50,847 nucleotides of DNA from CAZMVY01 sp964617875 (GCA_964617875.1 CAZUAI010000037.1:1-50847), one strand, 5' to 3'. Shown: positions 1-8,872, numbered from the stretch's first letter. Notes: generated by a model not told the origin, from the sequence alone. Numbers and translations are program-made.

Positions 1-78
1 ACTAAACCACTTGGGACGGCAGTGCCATTCGTTCCTGACCCCCTCCCTGCGTGCAAGAGCGGCCATGCCCCCGTGCGG

Positions 79-107
79 TTGCCTGCCGTCGGCCGGCCGG
101 ATACGCT
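79..107 (+). promoter_or_regulatory. Putative promoter of the FHA/GAF/SpoIIE phosphatase gene
   Basis: TTGCCT at 79-84 and TACGCT at 102-107 are separated by 17 nt. The -10 box ends 8 nt before the ATG at 116, so the transcript would begin at or next to the start codon (leaderless). No Shine-Dalgarno sequence is visible. The -35 and -10 each match the sigma-70 consensus only partly. Confidence 0.35.
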
Positions 108-115
108 GACGCATC

Positions 116-1762
116 ATGCCGCTGGTTCGCGTCCGCGATTCGATGGGGCACGAGCGGGTCTGCCCGCTGGACACGGACATCGTCACCTTCGGACGATCGC
201 CCGGGTGCGGGCTGTTGCTCGGCGGGCGGGGCGTCTCGCGGCTCCACGGGCGGTTTATCCGGGACGGGGAAGGGCAGTGGTGGGTCGAGGACCTGGGCGC
301 CAAGAACGGCATCCTCGTCGGCGGGCGATACGTGACTCGACACCGGCTGGCCGACGGCGATGCCGTCGCCGTCGGGGAGTTGACGCTCGTCTTCTCGCTT
401 CTGGGCTTCGCGGACGGGGCCTCGCTGTACACCTCGGTGACGATCTCCGACCGGGCCCCGGGGCCCGGCTCGACCATCGAACGATCACCCACCACGATCA
501 GCACCATGGACACGCGGCGGCTCACGGCCCTGTACGACATCAGCAAGCGGCTGATGGGCCGCCGGGACGTCGTCGGGCTGGCGGACGTTGCGGCGTCGGC
601 GCTGATGACGGAACTCGATGCCGAGGTCGTCGTCCTGGGCCTGACGGTGGATCCGGAGCGGGAGCCGGATCGTGTGCTCGTTCGTACGGTCGGGGCCCGG
701 GCGGCGGGTGTCACGCTGAGCCGCTCGGTCCTCAAGCGGACGATTGAGGCGCGGCGTGCGCTGCTCGTCGCCGATGTGGCCTCGGACGAAAGGTTCATCA
801 CGGCCGAGAGCATCGCGGCCGGGGGGATCTGCGCGGCGATGTGCGTTCCGATGATGCGGGGGGAGGACGTCACCGGCTTCATTTACGTTGACAACCGGCG
901 GCAACGACGTTCTTACGAAGATCGCGACCTCGAGTTCGCCGCGGCCATCGGGGCGATGGTCGGTACGGCGATCGAGAACGCGCGTCTTGGCGAGGCCGAG
1001 ATGGCCAGGCACAGGATGGAGGCCGAACTCGAGCGTGCGCGGCGGGTGCAACAGGCGATCCTGCCGTCGAACTGGCCCGCCCTCGAGGGGTGGGACATCA
1101 ACGGCGACCATCGCACCTGCCGCGAGGTCGGCGGCGACTATTTCGACGCGGTCATCGCGGCGGACGGGCGGCTGTGGCTGCTCATCGCGGACGTCTGCGG
1201 CAAGGGAGTCGGCGCGGCGATGGTTGCCAGCAGCGTTCACGCGTTGGCCCACGTCCTCGTCGATCAGTGCGCGACGCCCGGCCGGTTGCTCGAGCGGCTG
1301 AACAAGTACCTGGTCGTTCACGAGGTCGGTTCATCGTTCGTCACGTGCCTGGCGGTCGCGCTCGACCCGGCGACGGGCGAGGCGGTCATGGCCTCCGCCG
1401 GCCACCCGCACCCGCTCTACGTCAACGCGGACCAGGCGCCGGCCCGCATCCCGATCGAGGGCGGTTTCATGCTCGGGGTGTTTCCCGATGCGGCCTTCGC
1501 GGACCACCACTGGTCATTCCCGGGCCGGCCGGGCACGCTCCTGCTCTTCACCGACGGCATTCCCGAAGCCCTGAACGAGCAGGACCAGCAATTCACCGAA
1601 GAACGGCTCCTGAGCGTGCTGGCGACCGAGCGTTCCGACACGGCCGAAGAACTGGTGACCGCGGTCCGGCGCGAGGTCGAGGCGTTCCGCGGCGACCACG
1701 AGCAGTCCGACGACCTCACGATCCTGGCCTGCCGGCGCGTTCCGCCGTCGCCGGCGCCGTGA
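116..1762 (+). CDS. FHA-GAF-SpoIIE/PP2C serine/threonine phosphatase
   Basis: Cytoplasmic signalling protein of 548 aa that probably dephosphorylates a protein partner in response to a ligand sensed by its GAF domain. Residues 5-95 form an FHA domain with the usual GR (26-27), S41, H44 and N64 that bind phosphothreonine. Residues about 135-290 are a GAF domain, 296-312 a short helical linker (ELERARRVQQAILP) typical of RsbU-type proteins, and 335-545 a SpoIIE/PP2C phosphatase with GGDYFD (339-344), IADVCGKG, LLFTDGIPEA and a terminal QSDDLT motif. These metal-binding acidic residues are all present, so it should be active. No transmembrane segment is seen. The ATG at 116 begins directly at the FHA fold and has a -10-like box 8 nt upstream, which fixes the start. 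No anti-sigma or kinase partner is adjacent, so the target is unknown. Confidence 0.9.
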   Translation: MPLVRVRDSMGHERVCPLDTDIVTFGRSPGCGLLLGGRGVSRLHGRFIRDGEGQWWVEDLGAKNGILVGGRYVTRHRLADGDAVAVGELTLVFSLLGFADGASLYTSVTISDRAPGPGSTIERSPTTISTMDTRRLTALYDISKRLMGRRDVVGLADVAASALMTELDAEVVVLGLTVDPEREPDRVLVRTVGARAAGVTLSRSVLKRTIEARRALLVADVASDERFITAESIAAGGICAAMCVPMMRGEDVTGFIYVDNRRQRRSYEDRDLEFAAAIGAMVGTAIENARLGEAEMARHRMEAELERARRVQQAILPSNWPALEGWDINGDHRTCREVGGDYFDAVIAADGRLWLLIADVCGKGVGAAMVASSVHALAHVLVDQCATPGRLLERLNKYLVVHEVGSSFVTCLAVALDPATGEAVMASAGHPHPLYVNADQAPARIPIEGGFMLGVFPDAAFADHHWSFPGRPGTLLLFTDGIPEALNEQDQQFTEERLLSVLATERSDTAEELVTAVRREVEAFRGDHEQSDDLTILACRRVPPSPAP

Positions 1763-1876
1763 CGCGGCCGGCGTTGCCCTCGTCCACGAAGTCCATGCCG
1801 GGCTGGATGTCACCGGACCGCGCTTCCCCCGCCGCCACGCCTGCCGACGGGCCGTCCGGCGGGCGGCTCGACACGC

Positions 1877-4291
1877 TCACGGCCCCGAACAGATCGACGG
1901 CCGATTCGGGCCATTGTAGCAGGCCGAGAAGATGTTGTAGTCCATCAGATCGACGTCGCCGTCCTGGTCGAAGTCGGCGGCGTCGCACGCGGACGGGAGC
2001 GACGGCGGCACGTTGGGTCCGTTGAAACACATCTGGAAGAGGCTGAAGTCGCCGAGGTCCACGTCGCCGTCCCCGTCGAAGTCGGGCCGGAAGTGCGGCG
2101 TACAGCCGCGGGCGTTCGGCGGAATGCCCGGGAAGGTGTTCGGGCAGACATCGCAGGCATTGCCCACGCCGTCACGGTCGTCGTCGGCCTGATCGGCATT
2201 GGCGACCAGCGGGCAGTTGTCGATGGCGTCGGCGAGGCCGTCGTTGTCGTCGTCGTTGTCGCAGGCGTTGCCCAGACCGTCGCCGTCGGTATCGATCTGG
2301 TCGGTGTTCGGCGTGGCGGCGCAGTTGTCCAGCGTGTCGATCACGCCGTCGCCGTCGCTGTCCACGGGCGGGAAGATCGGCATCATCGCCAGGACCCAGT
2401 AGCGATATTCGGTCCATGCGGATTCGGCGGAGGCGTTTTCGATCCGCAGCGCGACCTGGCTCTTGCCCTGCGTGAGCGCGGCCGGGACCATGAACTCGGA
2501 GTCGGCAAAGCGGGCGTTGCTGCCCGCGTCGTACCATGTTCCGGCGAGCACGCCGTCCACGTACACCCTGGCCTGCTGGCGCGCCACGCTGTAGTCGAGC
2601 CTCCGGCGGAGCAGGAGGCCCGCGTTGTCGGGGCCGCCGGTGGCCACGATGAACTGGCTCCGGCCGCCGATCCCGACGCGCCGGCCGTCGTCCGTGACGG
2701 TGATGTTCTCAAAGTCGCCCTCGTAGGTCGAGGACGTCGAGCCGGACCACGTGCCGCCGATGATGGCGTAGCCGTGCGCGGCTTCCGAGGCGGCGTTGGC
2801 GACATCGAATTCGTCGACCGCGGCGGCCAGCGGCTGCGGCAGCTTGTAGAGGAAGGCGACGCTCTCGATGTCGGCGAGGTCGTCATTCCACCCGCCGTGC
2901 TCGATGCCGGCGAGGATGGACGTCGTAAAGGGGATCGTATCGCTGAGGAAGAACCGGTAGCAGGAATCGGCGCTGGTGGGCGAGTCGCTGTTCAGGGGCC
3001 TGCCGTGGACCGGGCGGGTGAAGGGGCCCTGGTTGAAGTACCATCCGCCGTTGTAGAAGTCCTCGGTGCCCGTGCCGTACAGCGCGGGCGTGCCGCTGCC
3101 GTCAACGTAGATGCGCTCGTCACCCTCGAGGTACCAGCGGCTGGTGCTCTTGCCGCGAATGGTCTGCGTGATGCCGACGAGGTGCCCGGCGCCGGACTCG
3201 CTGACGAACACGTAGTCGGTGTTGACCGGCGTCTGTGCCGCTCGCCGATAGCGGGCGCAGAACCGGCCGATGCCGGGCGGCATCGCCGCGGCCGGGGTGT
3301 AGCGGACGGTGTAACCGATGTTCGGCACGGCGGTCGTGATTGTGTTGACGAGCCGCACGGTCGCCCTCTTCGCGAAGGGCATGGGGAGGTAGCAATAGAG
3401 CCGCGTTCCGATCATCCCGAGCGGCACGGCCTGGACGGTCGCCGGTCCGAGGCCGCATCCGAAGAACGGGCCGAGGGGGGCGTCGACGTCGGGGCTCGAG
3501 GCGCTGTCCCAGGTGCACTGCAGGCGGACGGCCGAGAGGATCGACGGGTTGATGTTCGGGACGTTGAACTCGAGTTGCTGGATGGTGCCCGCCGAGGCGA
3601 CGTCCGCGAGCGTGGCCGAAGCCGATCCTGCCAGGGTGATGGTGCCGGAGAGCACGGTATTTCCGTGGTCCGGCTTGGGGTCGGTGCCGGCATTGTTCCA
3701 GACGTTCCGGGCCGCCTGCGAGGATTCCTGGCCCGTAAACGTGGTGACGCCGTCGGCGGTGGCGAACCGCTGAAAGGTGATGTTGTAGTAGTTGAGGCTG
3801 GCGGCGTTGGTGCTGGTGATCCTGCACCCGGTGCGGAACGGCATCGGCAGGTAGCAGTAGTAGCCGCCGGAGGAGACGAGGTAATTGCCGACCAGCGGCG
3901 CGAGGAACGGCGCGCGTGTGCCGCTGAAGAACTCGGTCAGCGTCATCTGCACCAGGGGCGTGGCGGCGTTGTCGAAGTAGATGCGGAGGATGCCGGTGGT
4001 CTGGAAGTCGCTCGCGGTGAACCAGAAGCGGGAGATGCAGCCGGGCCCCTTGACGTCGAGCAGGACCTTTTCCGAGCCTTCCTGACCGAGGATGCCGGTC
4101 CAGTCGTAGTTGCGGCCGTTGGGGTCGTGGCTGGAGTACTGGTACGTTCGCACGCCGACGCGGGCCTCGGGGGCGCGTTCGAGGTATTCGAGAGCCTGCA
4201 GCCCTGTGGGCTGTGCCGGCACGGCCCGTGCCCAGACGCACAGCGCACCCAGCGCCGTTGTCAGATTCCTCCACCGCCTCCGCTGCCCCAT
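1877..4291 (-). CDS. Secreted GH172-like (DUF2961) glycoside hydrolase with thrombospondin type 3 repeats and dockerin-like tail
   Basis: An 804-aa exported protein. An arginine-rich n-region (MGQRRRWR) precedes a hydrophobic stretch ending AVPAQP, a likely signal peptide. Residues about 30-630 match the DUF2961 family, now GH172, whose studied members cleave alpha-fructofuranosides or alpha-arabinofuranosides. The motifs YLEGDE and GTGTED place Glu389 and Glu410 21 residues apart, the same spacing as the catalytic pair I recall for the founding enzyme (Glu270/Glu291). CYLPMPF occurs twice (146-152 and 300-306), consistent with a double jelly roll. Residues 644-735 are Asp/Cys-rich thrombospondin type 3 calcium repeats and 736-804 two dockerin-like loops. 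The start is set by GAGGA 6 nt before ATG. It lies 37 bp after the propeller gene at 4329-6251, so the two form an operon. The substrate is not shown by the sequence. Confidence 0.8.
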   Translation of the reverse strand: MGQRRRWRNLTTALGALCVWARAVPAQPTGLQALEYLERAPEARVGVRTYQYSSHDPNGRNYDWTGILGQEGSEKVLLDVKGPGCISRFWFTASDFQTTGILRIYFDNAATPLVQMTLTEFFSGTRAPFLAPLVGNYLVSSGGYYCYLPMPFRTGCRITSTNAASLNYYNITFQRFATADGVTTFTGQESSQAARNVWNNAGTDPKPDHGNTVLSGTITLAGSASATLADVASAGTIQQLEFNVPNINPSILSAVRLQCTWDSASSPDVDAPLGPFFGCGLGPATVQAVPLGMIGTRLYCYLPMPFAKRATVRLVNTITTAVPNIGYTVRYTPAAAMPPGIGRFCARYRRAAQTPVNTDYVFVSESGAGHLVGITQTIRGKSTSRWYLEGDERIYVDGSGTPALYGTGTEDFYNGGWYFNQGPFTRPVHGRPLNSDSPTSADSCYRFFLSDTIPFTTSILAGIEHGGWNDDLADIESVAFLYKLPQPLAAAVDEFDVANAASEAAHGYAIIGGTWSGSTSSTYEGDFENITVTDDGRRVGIGGRSQFIVATGGPDNAGLLLRRRLDYSVARQQARVYVDGVLAGTWYDAGSNARFADSEFMVPAALTQGKSQVALRIENASAESAWTEYRYWVLAMMPIFPPVDSDGDGVIDTLDNCAATPNTDQIDTDGDGLGNACDNDDDNDGLADAIDNCPLVANADQADDDRDGVGNACDVCPNTFPGIPPNARGCTPHFRPDFDGDGDVDLGDFSLFQMCFNGPNVPPSLPSACDAADFDQDGDVDLMDYNIFSACYNGPNRPSICSGP
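2013..2083 (-). repeat. DNA-level repeat encoding dockerin-like tail, copy A
   Basis: A 71-bp stretch within the tail of the GH172-like gene matches 4465-4535 in the neighbouring propeller gene with 5 mismatches by eye. It encodes the FSLFQMCFNGPN loop. Identity at DNA level between otherwise unrelated genes suggests domain shuffling or gene conversion. Confidence 0.75.
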
Positions 4292-4328
4292 GTCCGGTCC
4301 TCGCTTGAAAGACGCCCGCGATCCGATC

Positions 4329-6251
4329 TCAGTGCGCGCACCCCGGCACGGGCGTTCGGTTCGGCCCGTTGAAACACGCTTGGAATACCGCGAAATCGCT
4401 CAGGTCCACGTCGCCGTCGGCATCCACATCCGGCGCGGCGCACCCGGGCAGGGCCGGCGGCGTGTTGGGGCCGTTGAAACACATCTGGAAGAGGCTGAAG
4501 TCGCCCAGGTCCACATCGCCGTCGCCGTCGAAATCCGCCGGACCGCTGGGCATTGCCGCCGCGTTCGCACCCGCGGCGTATGTCCAGACCGGCCGGTCGT
4601 CGTGCGCGAACGCTGCGTAGTAGTACGTCAGGCCGACGACGAGTCCGGCGTGGTCATGCCTTTGTGTGTCCGAAGGGCTGCCGGGCAGTTCCACGACGAG
4701 TTCGCCGTCAGTCGGGCCGGTCGGGTAGCCGGTGGTCTTGTACCGGATCGTCGTGCCGCCGAAGTTGCCGCTGGCCGGGTTCTGCCATCGCAGCGTGTTT
4801 GTCGTGCTCGAAGGTGTCGCCCGGAACCAGGCGAGGGGCTCGGGCGGCAGCGAGGTGATCGTGAAGTCGAGCGTCGTGGTCTGGTTCGCGTTCACGGTTA
4901 CGCCGTTCACCGTCTGTCCGGCGAAGTACGCCCGCGTCGCGGACGCGCTGTACGTGCCGACGGCCACGCCTGTCAGCCAATACGTGCCGTTCGGCCCGGA
5001 TGTGCCCTGGTACGGCCCGGCCGCCACCACGGCGCCCGCTACGGGGCAGCCGAATGCGTCGCGGACGGTGCCGGCGATCGTGCCGGTCGGTCCGGCCGTC
5101 GGCGCAGGGGCGGTCGTGTACCACGTGTTGAAGACGCCGGTGCCGCCGGCGCCGTTGCTGTTTTCCTGCCAGGTGACGGTCAAGAGTCCGCCGCCGCAGC
5201 CGATGTCCGCGTTGATCGACTGTGTGCCGGGCAGGTTCGAGATGTTGACCCAACCGTTCCATGGCCCGCCGAAGTTGGTCGTGTAGTAGATCTCGTTCTG
5301 ATTGTCGCACACGACGTGCAGGACGCCGTTGGCGTCGATGGCGATCCGCGGTCGCAGCGGGCTGGGCAGGCCGCCGGGCAGGCTGCTCGCGGCCGTCCAC
5401 GCCGATCCGTTCCACTGCTGATACCAGATCGCGTCGCCGGAACTGTAGACCACGTGTACCCGGCTGTCGCTTCCGACGACCATCCCGGGCGTTGTGGGGC
5501 CGATGGCGATCGTCGAGATCTCCTGCCGCGGGTGCCAGACGCCCCCCACTCGCCGCCGTGCGTTCACATGGTAGTCGCCGGTGATGCGGTCGGCCCAGGC
5601 GGCCGTTACGTCCCCGTTCGGGGCCACCACGACGTTGACGTTGGTGGAACCGTAAACCGGCCCACCCGCCGTGTTTGAGATGTTAAGGGCTGCGCTGAAG
5701 GCTGAGCCGGTCCACTCGGCGAAGAACGTGTCGTAATTGTCGTCGGCGTAAAGCGCCTCATCCCAGACGACCACCGGTCCGACGCCGTCGCCGATCGCCA
5801 TGTTCGGGCGAAGCGACTTGATCGACGTGTTGCTCGCATTGAGGATGGGTCCCCATGTCCCTTCCGCGTTTTTGCGATACCAGATTTCGAAATTGTTGGT
5901 GCCGGCCTGATCGCTGGTCCAGGCGGTGTGAACGTCGGTTCCGCTGACGACCACGACGGGTGCGTAGCATTGTGGGGAGCCGCCCTGAGAAATCTGCACG
6001 GGCAAGGCGAAAGCGCCGCCCGCGTTCGTGGTGTACCAGATCTGGAAGTTGCTGCCGCCGGTCCGTTCGCGCCAGACCACGCAGGCCTTTCCGGCGGAAT
6101 CGACGGCCAACCGCGGGTCGAGGCTGTCCTGCGTCGTGGTCGCGACGGGTGCCGGGCCGGTCCAGCCGCTCGCCGGCGCCGCCGGATGCAGGCCGATCGC
6201 GGCCAGGACCAGTACGGACGTTCCCATCAGGCTCGCGCGGTTCTGCGGCAC
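4329..6251 (-). CDS. Secreted beta-propeller protein with carboxypeptidase-regulatory-like, FN3 and dockerin-like domains
   Basis: A 640-aa exported protein of unknown role. The N-terminus (hydrophobic SVLVLAAIGL, then PAAPASG) reads as a signal peptide. Residues about 30-395 contain repeats of the type W..-IWY.....G.W....IS and resemble sialidase/BNR-type beta-propellers. Next come a carboxypeptidase-regulatory-like domain (starting GTIAGTVRDAFG), an FN3-like domain, and paired dockerin-like loops at 572-640 ending FNGPNRTPVPGCAH. The start shown is a GTG. An ATG at 6227 (MGTSVLV) is the alternative and would shorten the n-region. A promoter at 6260-6288 with a LacI-type operator in its spacer would give a nearly leaderless mRNA with the GTG start. 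It is the first gene of an operon with the GH172-like gene. Adhesion or glycan binding is likely, but no catalytic residues are evident. Confidence 0.72.
   Translation of the reverse strand: MPQNRASLMGTSVLVLAAIGLHPAAPASGWTGPAPVATTTQDSLDPRLAVDSAGKACVVWRERTGGSNFQIWYTTNAGGAFALPVQISQGGSPQCYAPVVVVSGTDVHTAWTSDQAGTNNFEIWYRKNAEGTWGPILNASNTSIKSLRPNMAIGDGVGPVVVWDEALYADDNYDTFFAEWTGSAFSAALNISNTAGGPVYGSTNVNVVVAPNGDVTAAWADRITGDYHVNARRRVGGVWHPRQEISTIAIGPTTPGMVVGSDSRVHVVYSSGDAIWYQQWNGSAWTAASSLPGGLPSPLRPRIAIDANGVLHVVCDNQNEIYYTTNFGGPWNGWVNISNLPGTQSINADIGCGGGLLTVTWQENSNGAGGTGVFNTWYTTAPAPTAGPTGTIAGTVRDAFGCPVAGAVVAAGPYQGTSGPNGTYWLTGVAVGTYSASATRAYFAGQTVNGVTVNANQTTTLDFTITSLPPEPLAWFRATPSSTTNTLRWQNPASGNFGGTTIRYKTTGYPTGPTDGELVVELPGSPSDTQRHDHAGLVVGLTYYYAAFAHDDRPVWTYAAGANAAAMPSGPADFDGDGDVDLGDFSLFQMCFNGPNTPPALPGCAAPDVDADGDVDLSDFAVFQACFNGPNRTPVPGCAH
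4465..4535 (-). repeat. DNA-level repeat encoding dockerin-like tail, copy B
   Basis: Partner of 2013-2083 (66 of 71 positions identical by eye), in the first dockerin-like loop of the propeller gene. Confidence 0.75.
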
Positions 6252-6259
6252 GGCTTTTC

Positions 6260-6288
6260 ATTGTACGCCATTTGAAGCGTTTTAGCAA
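6260..6288 (-). promoter_or_regulatory. Promoter of the leftward propeller/GH172 operon
   Basis: On the minus strand TTGCTA (6288-6283) and TACAAT (6265-6260) are spaced by exactly 17 nt. An operator copy (6272-6284) fills most of the spacer, so a bound regulator would exclude RNA polymerase. The -10 box ends 8 nt before the GTG at 6251. Confidence 0.6.
6272..6284. promoter_or_regulatory. LacI-type operator, copy 1 (TTGAAGCGTTTTA)
   Basis: CG-centred imperfect palindrome differing by one base from the copies at 8873 and 10759. It lies between the -35 and -10 of the leftward operon, 144 bp centre-to-centre from copy 2, which would permit looping between divergent genes. It is assigned to the neighbouring LacI proteins by inference. 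Confidence 0.65.
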
Positions 6289-6415
6289 TGGGGTTCGATA
6301 ACGTGGGCGGTTCAGTTTTTTGTGCGAGAGGGGGAGGTGAACCCCTAGCCAATCCGTCGGCGGATCGGTATGATGAAACGGGATGGCCACCCTGCGGGGT
6401 CGCCCAAACGGTGTT

Positions 6416-6428
6416 TTGAAACGCTTCA
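6416..6428. promoter_or_regulatory. LacI-type operator, copy 2 (TTGAAACGCTTCA)
   Basis: The most symmetrical copy: TGAAAC|GCTTCA is a palindrome except for one base pair. It ends 19 nt before the ATG of the first lacI-type gene, suggesting autoregulation. A possible -10, TATGAT at 6369-6374, lies upstream, with only a poor -35. Confidence 0.6.
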
Positions 6429-6447
6429 GGAGAGCGCGCAAGGCTAT

Positions 6448-7605
6448 ATGAAGGTCAAACGGAACTCAACGCGGGTGACGCTCGCGGACGTTGCGGAGGC
6501 GGCGGGCGTTTCGATCACCACCGTGTCGGTCGTGCTCTCCGGTCGGGAGGACCATCTGAGGCAGTTTCACCCCGATACGGTCACGCGTGTGCGGGAGTGT
6601 GCGGAGCGTCTGGGCTACCGCGCGAATCTCTTTGCGTCGGGTCTGCCGGGCAAGTCGTGCCCGTTCTTCGCGCTGGTGATCCGCGACTTTGCCAAGGACG
6701 ATGTGACGGCGTGGCACCACTGGGCGTTTGAGGGCGATCTGCTGGCGGGGGCGATTCACGCGGCGGCCGAGCGGGACATGTATCCGATCGTGACGGCGAA
6801 TCCGCTGACGGACGCGGAGAGCCTTCACCCGATCGAGCGGGTGATTTCGGGGGGGGTTCTGGGAGCGATCGTGCGGTCGCCGAACCGGCCGCTGGAGCGC
6901 TATCTGCGGCAGCAGATGAACCGGGGCCATCGAATCGCCGTGGTCTTTCCCGATCAGCTGACGCGCTGGCCCTCGAACGCCATCACCGTCGAGAACCACG
7001 CCGTCGGCCGGATCGCCGCGGAGGCACTGGCCCGGCAGGGCCGAAAACGCTGGGGAATCGTGCATTACCGGGACCGCAAGCCCCGCGAGTCGCACCTGGC
7101 GCGGCGCGAGGCGTTTCAGCGGATCGCCCAGCGGGTGGGCGCCAGCGTGGAGATCCTGAGCCTGCCGCGCGAGATGGACGACGTGGGGCGGCGGGACCTG
7201 GCCCAACTGGCCTCCGGGCGTGTGGACGGGTTGTTCGGCGTGGATTCCGTGCTGTCCATCGACGCCCTCCAGGCGTGCCTGAAGGTGGGGCTGAAGCCGC
7301 CGGACGACATCAGCCTCGTCGGCGTCAACTGCTCGCGATGGCAGAACGGCGGCTTCCCGCGGATCACCTCCGTCGAGGTGTCGTGGCGGGATGTCGGCGT
7401 GGTCGCCGTCCGCGAGTTGATGCGCATGACCGATGCCGAGGAGACGGAGTTCGACAACGTGCTGATCAAGCCGCGGGTCGTGGCGGGCGACACATGCCCG
7501 ATCGTGCTCGACGGCCTGCCGCACCATTCCGGCGTTGACACGCTTGCCTTCGGGACCGATCATCTGCCGATCGCACGGGATGCGTCGGGGGCGCGGGGCT
7601 CCTGA
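6448..7605 (+). CDS. LacI family transcriptional regulator 1
   Basis: A DNA-binding regulator of 385 aa. Residues 9-32 (TLADVAEAAGVSITTVSVVLSG) are the LacI helix-turn-helix. LGYRANLFASGL is the hinge region whose leucine normally inserts into a central CpG. The rest is a periplasmic-binding-protein-like sensor domain, about 50 residues longer than the usual 330-340 aa total. The ATG at 6448 is chosen because the conserved domain starts right after it and AGGAG (6428-6432) lies upstream; in-frame ATGs at 6370 and 6373 would place the operator inside the gene. It is divergent from the propeller/GH172 operon and followed closely by a paralogue. The CG-centred boxes at 6272, 6416, 8873, 10759 and 13470 are its likely targets. 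The effector is unknown but presumably a sugar. Confidence 0.9.
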   Translation: MKVKRNSTRVTLADVAEAAGVSITTVSVVLSGREDHLRQFHPDTVTRVRECAERLGYRANLFASGLPGKSCPFFALVIRDFAKDDVTAWHHWAFEGDLLAGAIHAAAERDMYPIVTANPLTDAESLHPIERVISGGVLGAIVRSPNRPLERYLRQQMNRGHRIAVVFPDQLTRWPSNAITVENHAVGRIAAEALARQGRKRWGIVHYRDRKPRESHLARREAFQRIAQRVGASVEILSLPREMDDVGRRDLAQLASGRVDGLFGVDSVLSIDALQACLKVGLKPPDDISLVGVNCSRWQNGGFPRITSVEVSWRDVGVVAVRELMRMTDAEETEFDNVLIKPRVVAGDTCPIVLDGLPHHSGVDTLAFGTDHLPIARDASGARGS

Positions 7606-7645
7606 GTCCGTGCTCGTTCGAGCGTATGGCCGGATGTCCTGCCGC

Positions 7646-8734
7646 ATGGGCAAGCGCAAGCGCCCCCGGGCTCGTGTCACACTCGCCGCGGTCGCCGCGG
7701 CTGCGGAGGTTTCAACGACCACGGCGTCGCTGATCCTATCCGGCCGCGAAGAGCATCTGAATCAATTTCACCCTGACACGATTGCGCGTGTGCGGGCGAG
7801 CGCCAAGCGGCTGGGCTACTCGGCGAACCTGTTCGCGTCCGGTTTGCCGTCGCAGGCGTCCACGTTCTTTGTGGTGGTCATCCACCACATCGGTTCGGAT
7901 CAGCTTGCGGACTGGTACTTGTGGGGGTTCGAGGGCGACCTGCTGATGGGCATCTGCTGGGCCGGTTCGGCGAAGGGGGTTTACCCGATCGTGGCCCGCG
8001 CGGACCGCGATGCTGACGAGGCGGCGATTCGGCCGATCGAAAACATCGCGTCGGGCGGGGCGTTCGGGGTGATCGTCCGGTCGCCAAGTGCGGCCCTGGC
8101 GAGGTATCTGCGAACGCGGATCAAGCAGGGGCAGCCGGTGGTCGTGGTGTTTCCAGACGAGCTGGCGAAGTGGCCCACGAATGCGATCGATCTCGACAAC
8201 ACCGCCGTGGGCGAGACCGCAGCCGCGTTGTTGACGCGGCACGGGCGCAAGCGGTGGCTGCTCGTTCGACCGGAAGGGGCGTCGGATCCGCAGTTGCTGC
8301 GGTGTCGGGCGTTTGTGCATGCCGCGCGGGCGGCCTCGGCGACGGTCGAGACCGTCGAGGTGCCGAAGGCGGCCTGCTTCAAATATGAGGCGGCGCGGGA
8401 TTTCCTGTCCGACCGGTTGCAGGGGATGCGTGTGGACGGCGTATTTGGCGTGGAAACGCTCTCGTCGGTCGGCTCGTTGCTGGCATGCCTGAGCAGGGGG
8501 ATGAAGGTGGGCGAGGATTTCAATCTGGTCGGGTGCGACTGCGCCCCGTGGCAGAGCCCGCCGTTGCCGCGGATCACGTCGATTGACATTTCGTGGCGCC
8601 GGGTCGGGACAACCGCCATGGAGACGTTGCTGGATCTGGCGCGCAAGGGCGAGAGCGAGTTTGAGACGATCCGCATGCGACCGCGTGTGATCGCGGCCGA
8701 TAGCTGCCCGGTTCCGCACGATGCCGGAAGCTGA
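7646..8734 (+). CDS. LacI family transcriptional regulator 2 (tandem paralogue)
   Basis: A 362-aa LacI-type regulator closely similar along its length to the product of the gene just upstream: same HTH pattern (TLAAVAAAAEVSTTTASLILSGR), same HPDT.ARVR..AKRLGY segment, same NLFASGLP hinge, and matching EGDLL, VIVRSP and FP.(E)L..WP.NAI motifs in the sensor domain. The start could be ATG 7646 or the in-frame ATG 7634; neither has a clear Shine-Dalgarno. It follows 40 bp after regulator 1, so the two are probably co-transcribed. Two near-identical DNA-binding domains suggest the proteins share or compete for the same operators, perhaps with different effectors. This is inference. Confidence 0.88.
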   Translation: MGKRKRPRARVTLAAVAAAAEVSTTTASLILSGREEHLNQFHPDTIARVRASAKRLGYSANLFASGLPSQASTFFVVVIHHIGSDQLADWYLWGFEGDLLMGICWAGSAKGVYPIVARADRDADEAAIRPIENIASGGAFGVIVRSPSAALARYLRTRIKQGQPVVVVFPDELAKWPTNAIDLDNTAVGETAAALLTRHGRKRWLLVRPEGASDPQLLRCRAFVHAARAASATVETVEVPKAACFKYEAARDFLSDRLQGMRVDGVFGVETLSSVGSLLACLSRGMKVGEDFNLVGCDCAPWQSPPLPRITSIDISWRRVGTTAMETLLDLARKGESEFETIRMRPRVIAADSCPVPHDAGS

Positions 8735-8839
8735 GTGCCGCGTCCTGCAACCCGCAAAACGGACGCGCAATTGCAACCCTCTGTCGCTGCTGGACTAAGA
8801 TCCCGAGTCACAAAATATTGCGCGAGGGCAAAAAGTTCC

Positions 8840-8869
8840 TTGACGGAGAGGGGGCGGTGGCGGTAGAAT
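8840..8869 (+). promoter_or_regulatory. Promoter of the PEP-CTERM propeller gene
   Basis: TTGACG (8840-8845), 18-nt spacer, TAGAAT (8864-8869). Both boxes are strong sigma-70-type matches. Transcription should start near 8876, inside the operator at 8873-8885. The same -35/-10 pattern occurs upstream of the paralogue at 10975. Confidence 0.7.
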
Positions 8870-8872
8870 GCA

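Noticed and set aside
4369..4390. TTGAAAC-like sequences in dockerin tail coding DNA
   Set aside because: They encode the conserved CFNGPN loop and recur with it; no palindrome.
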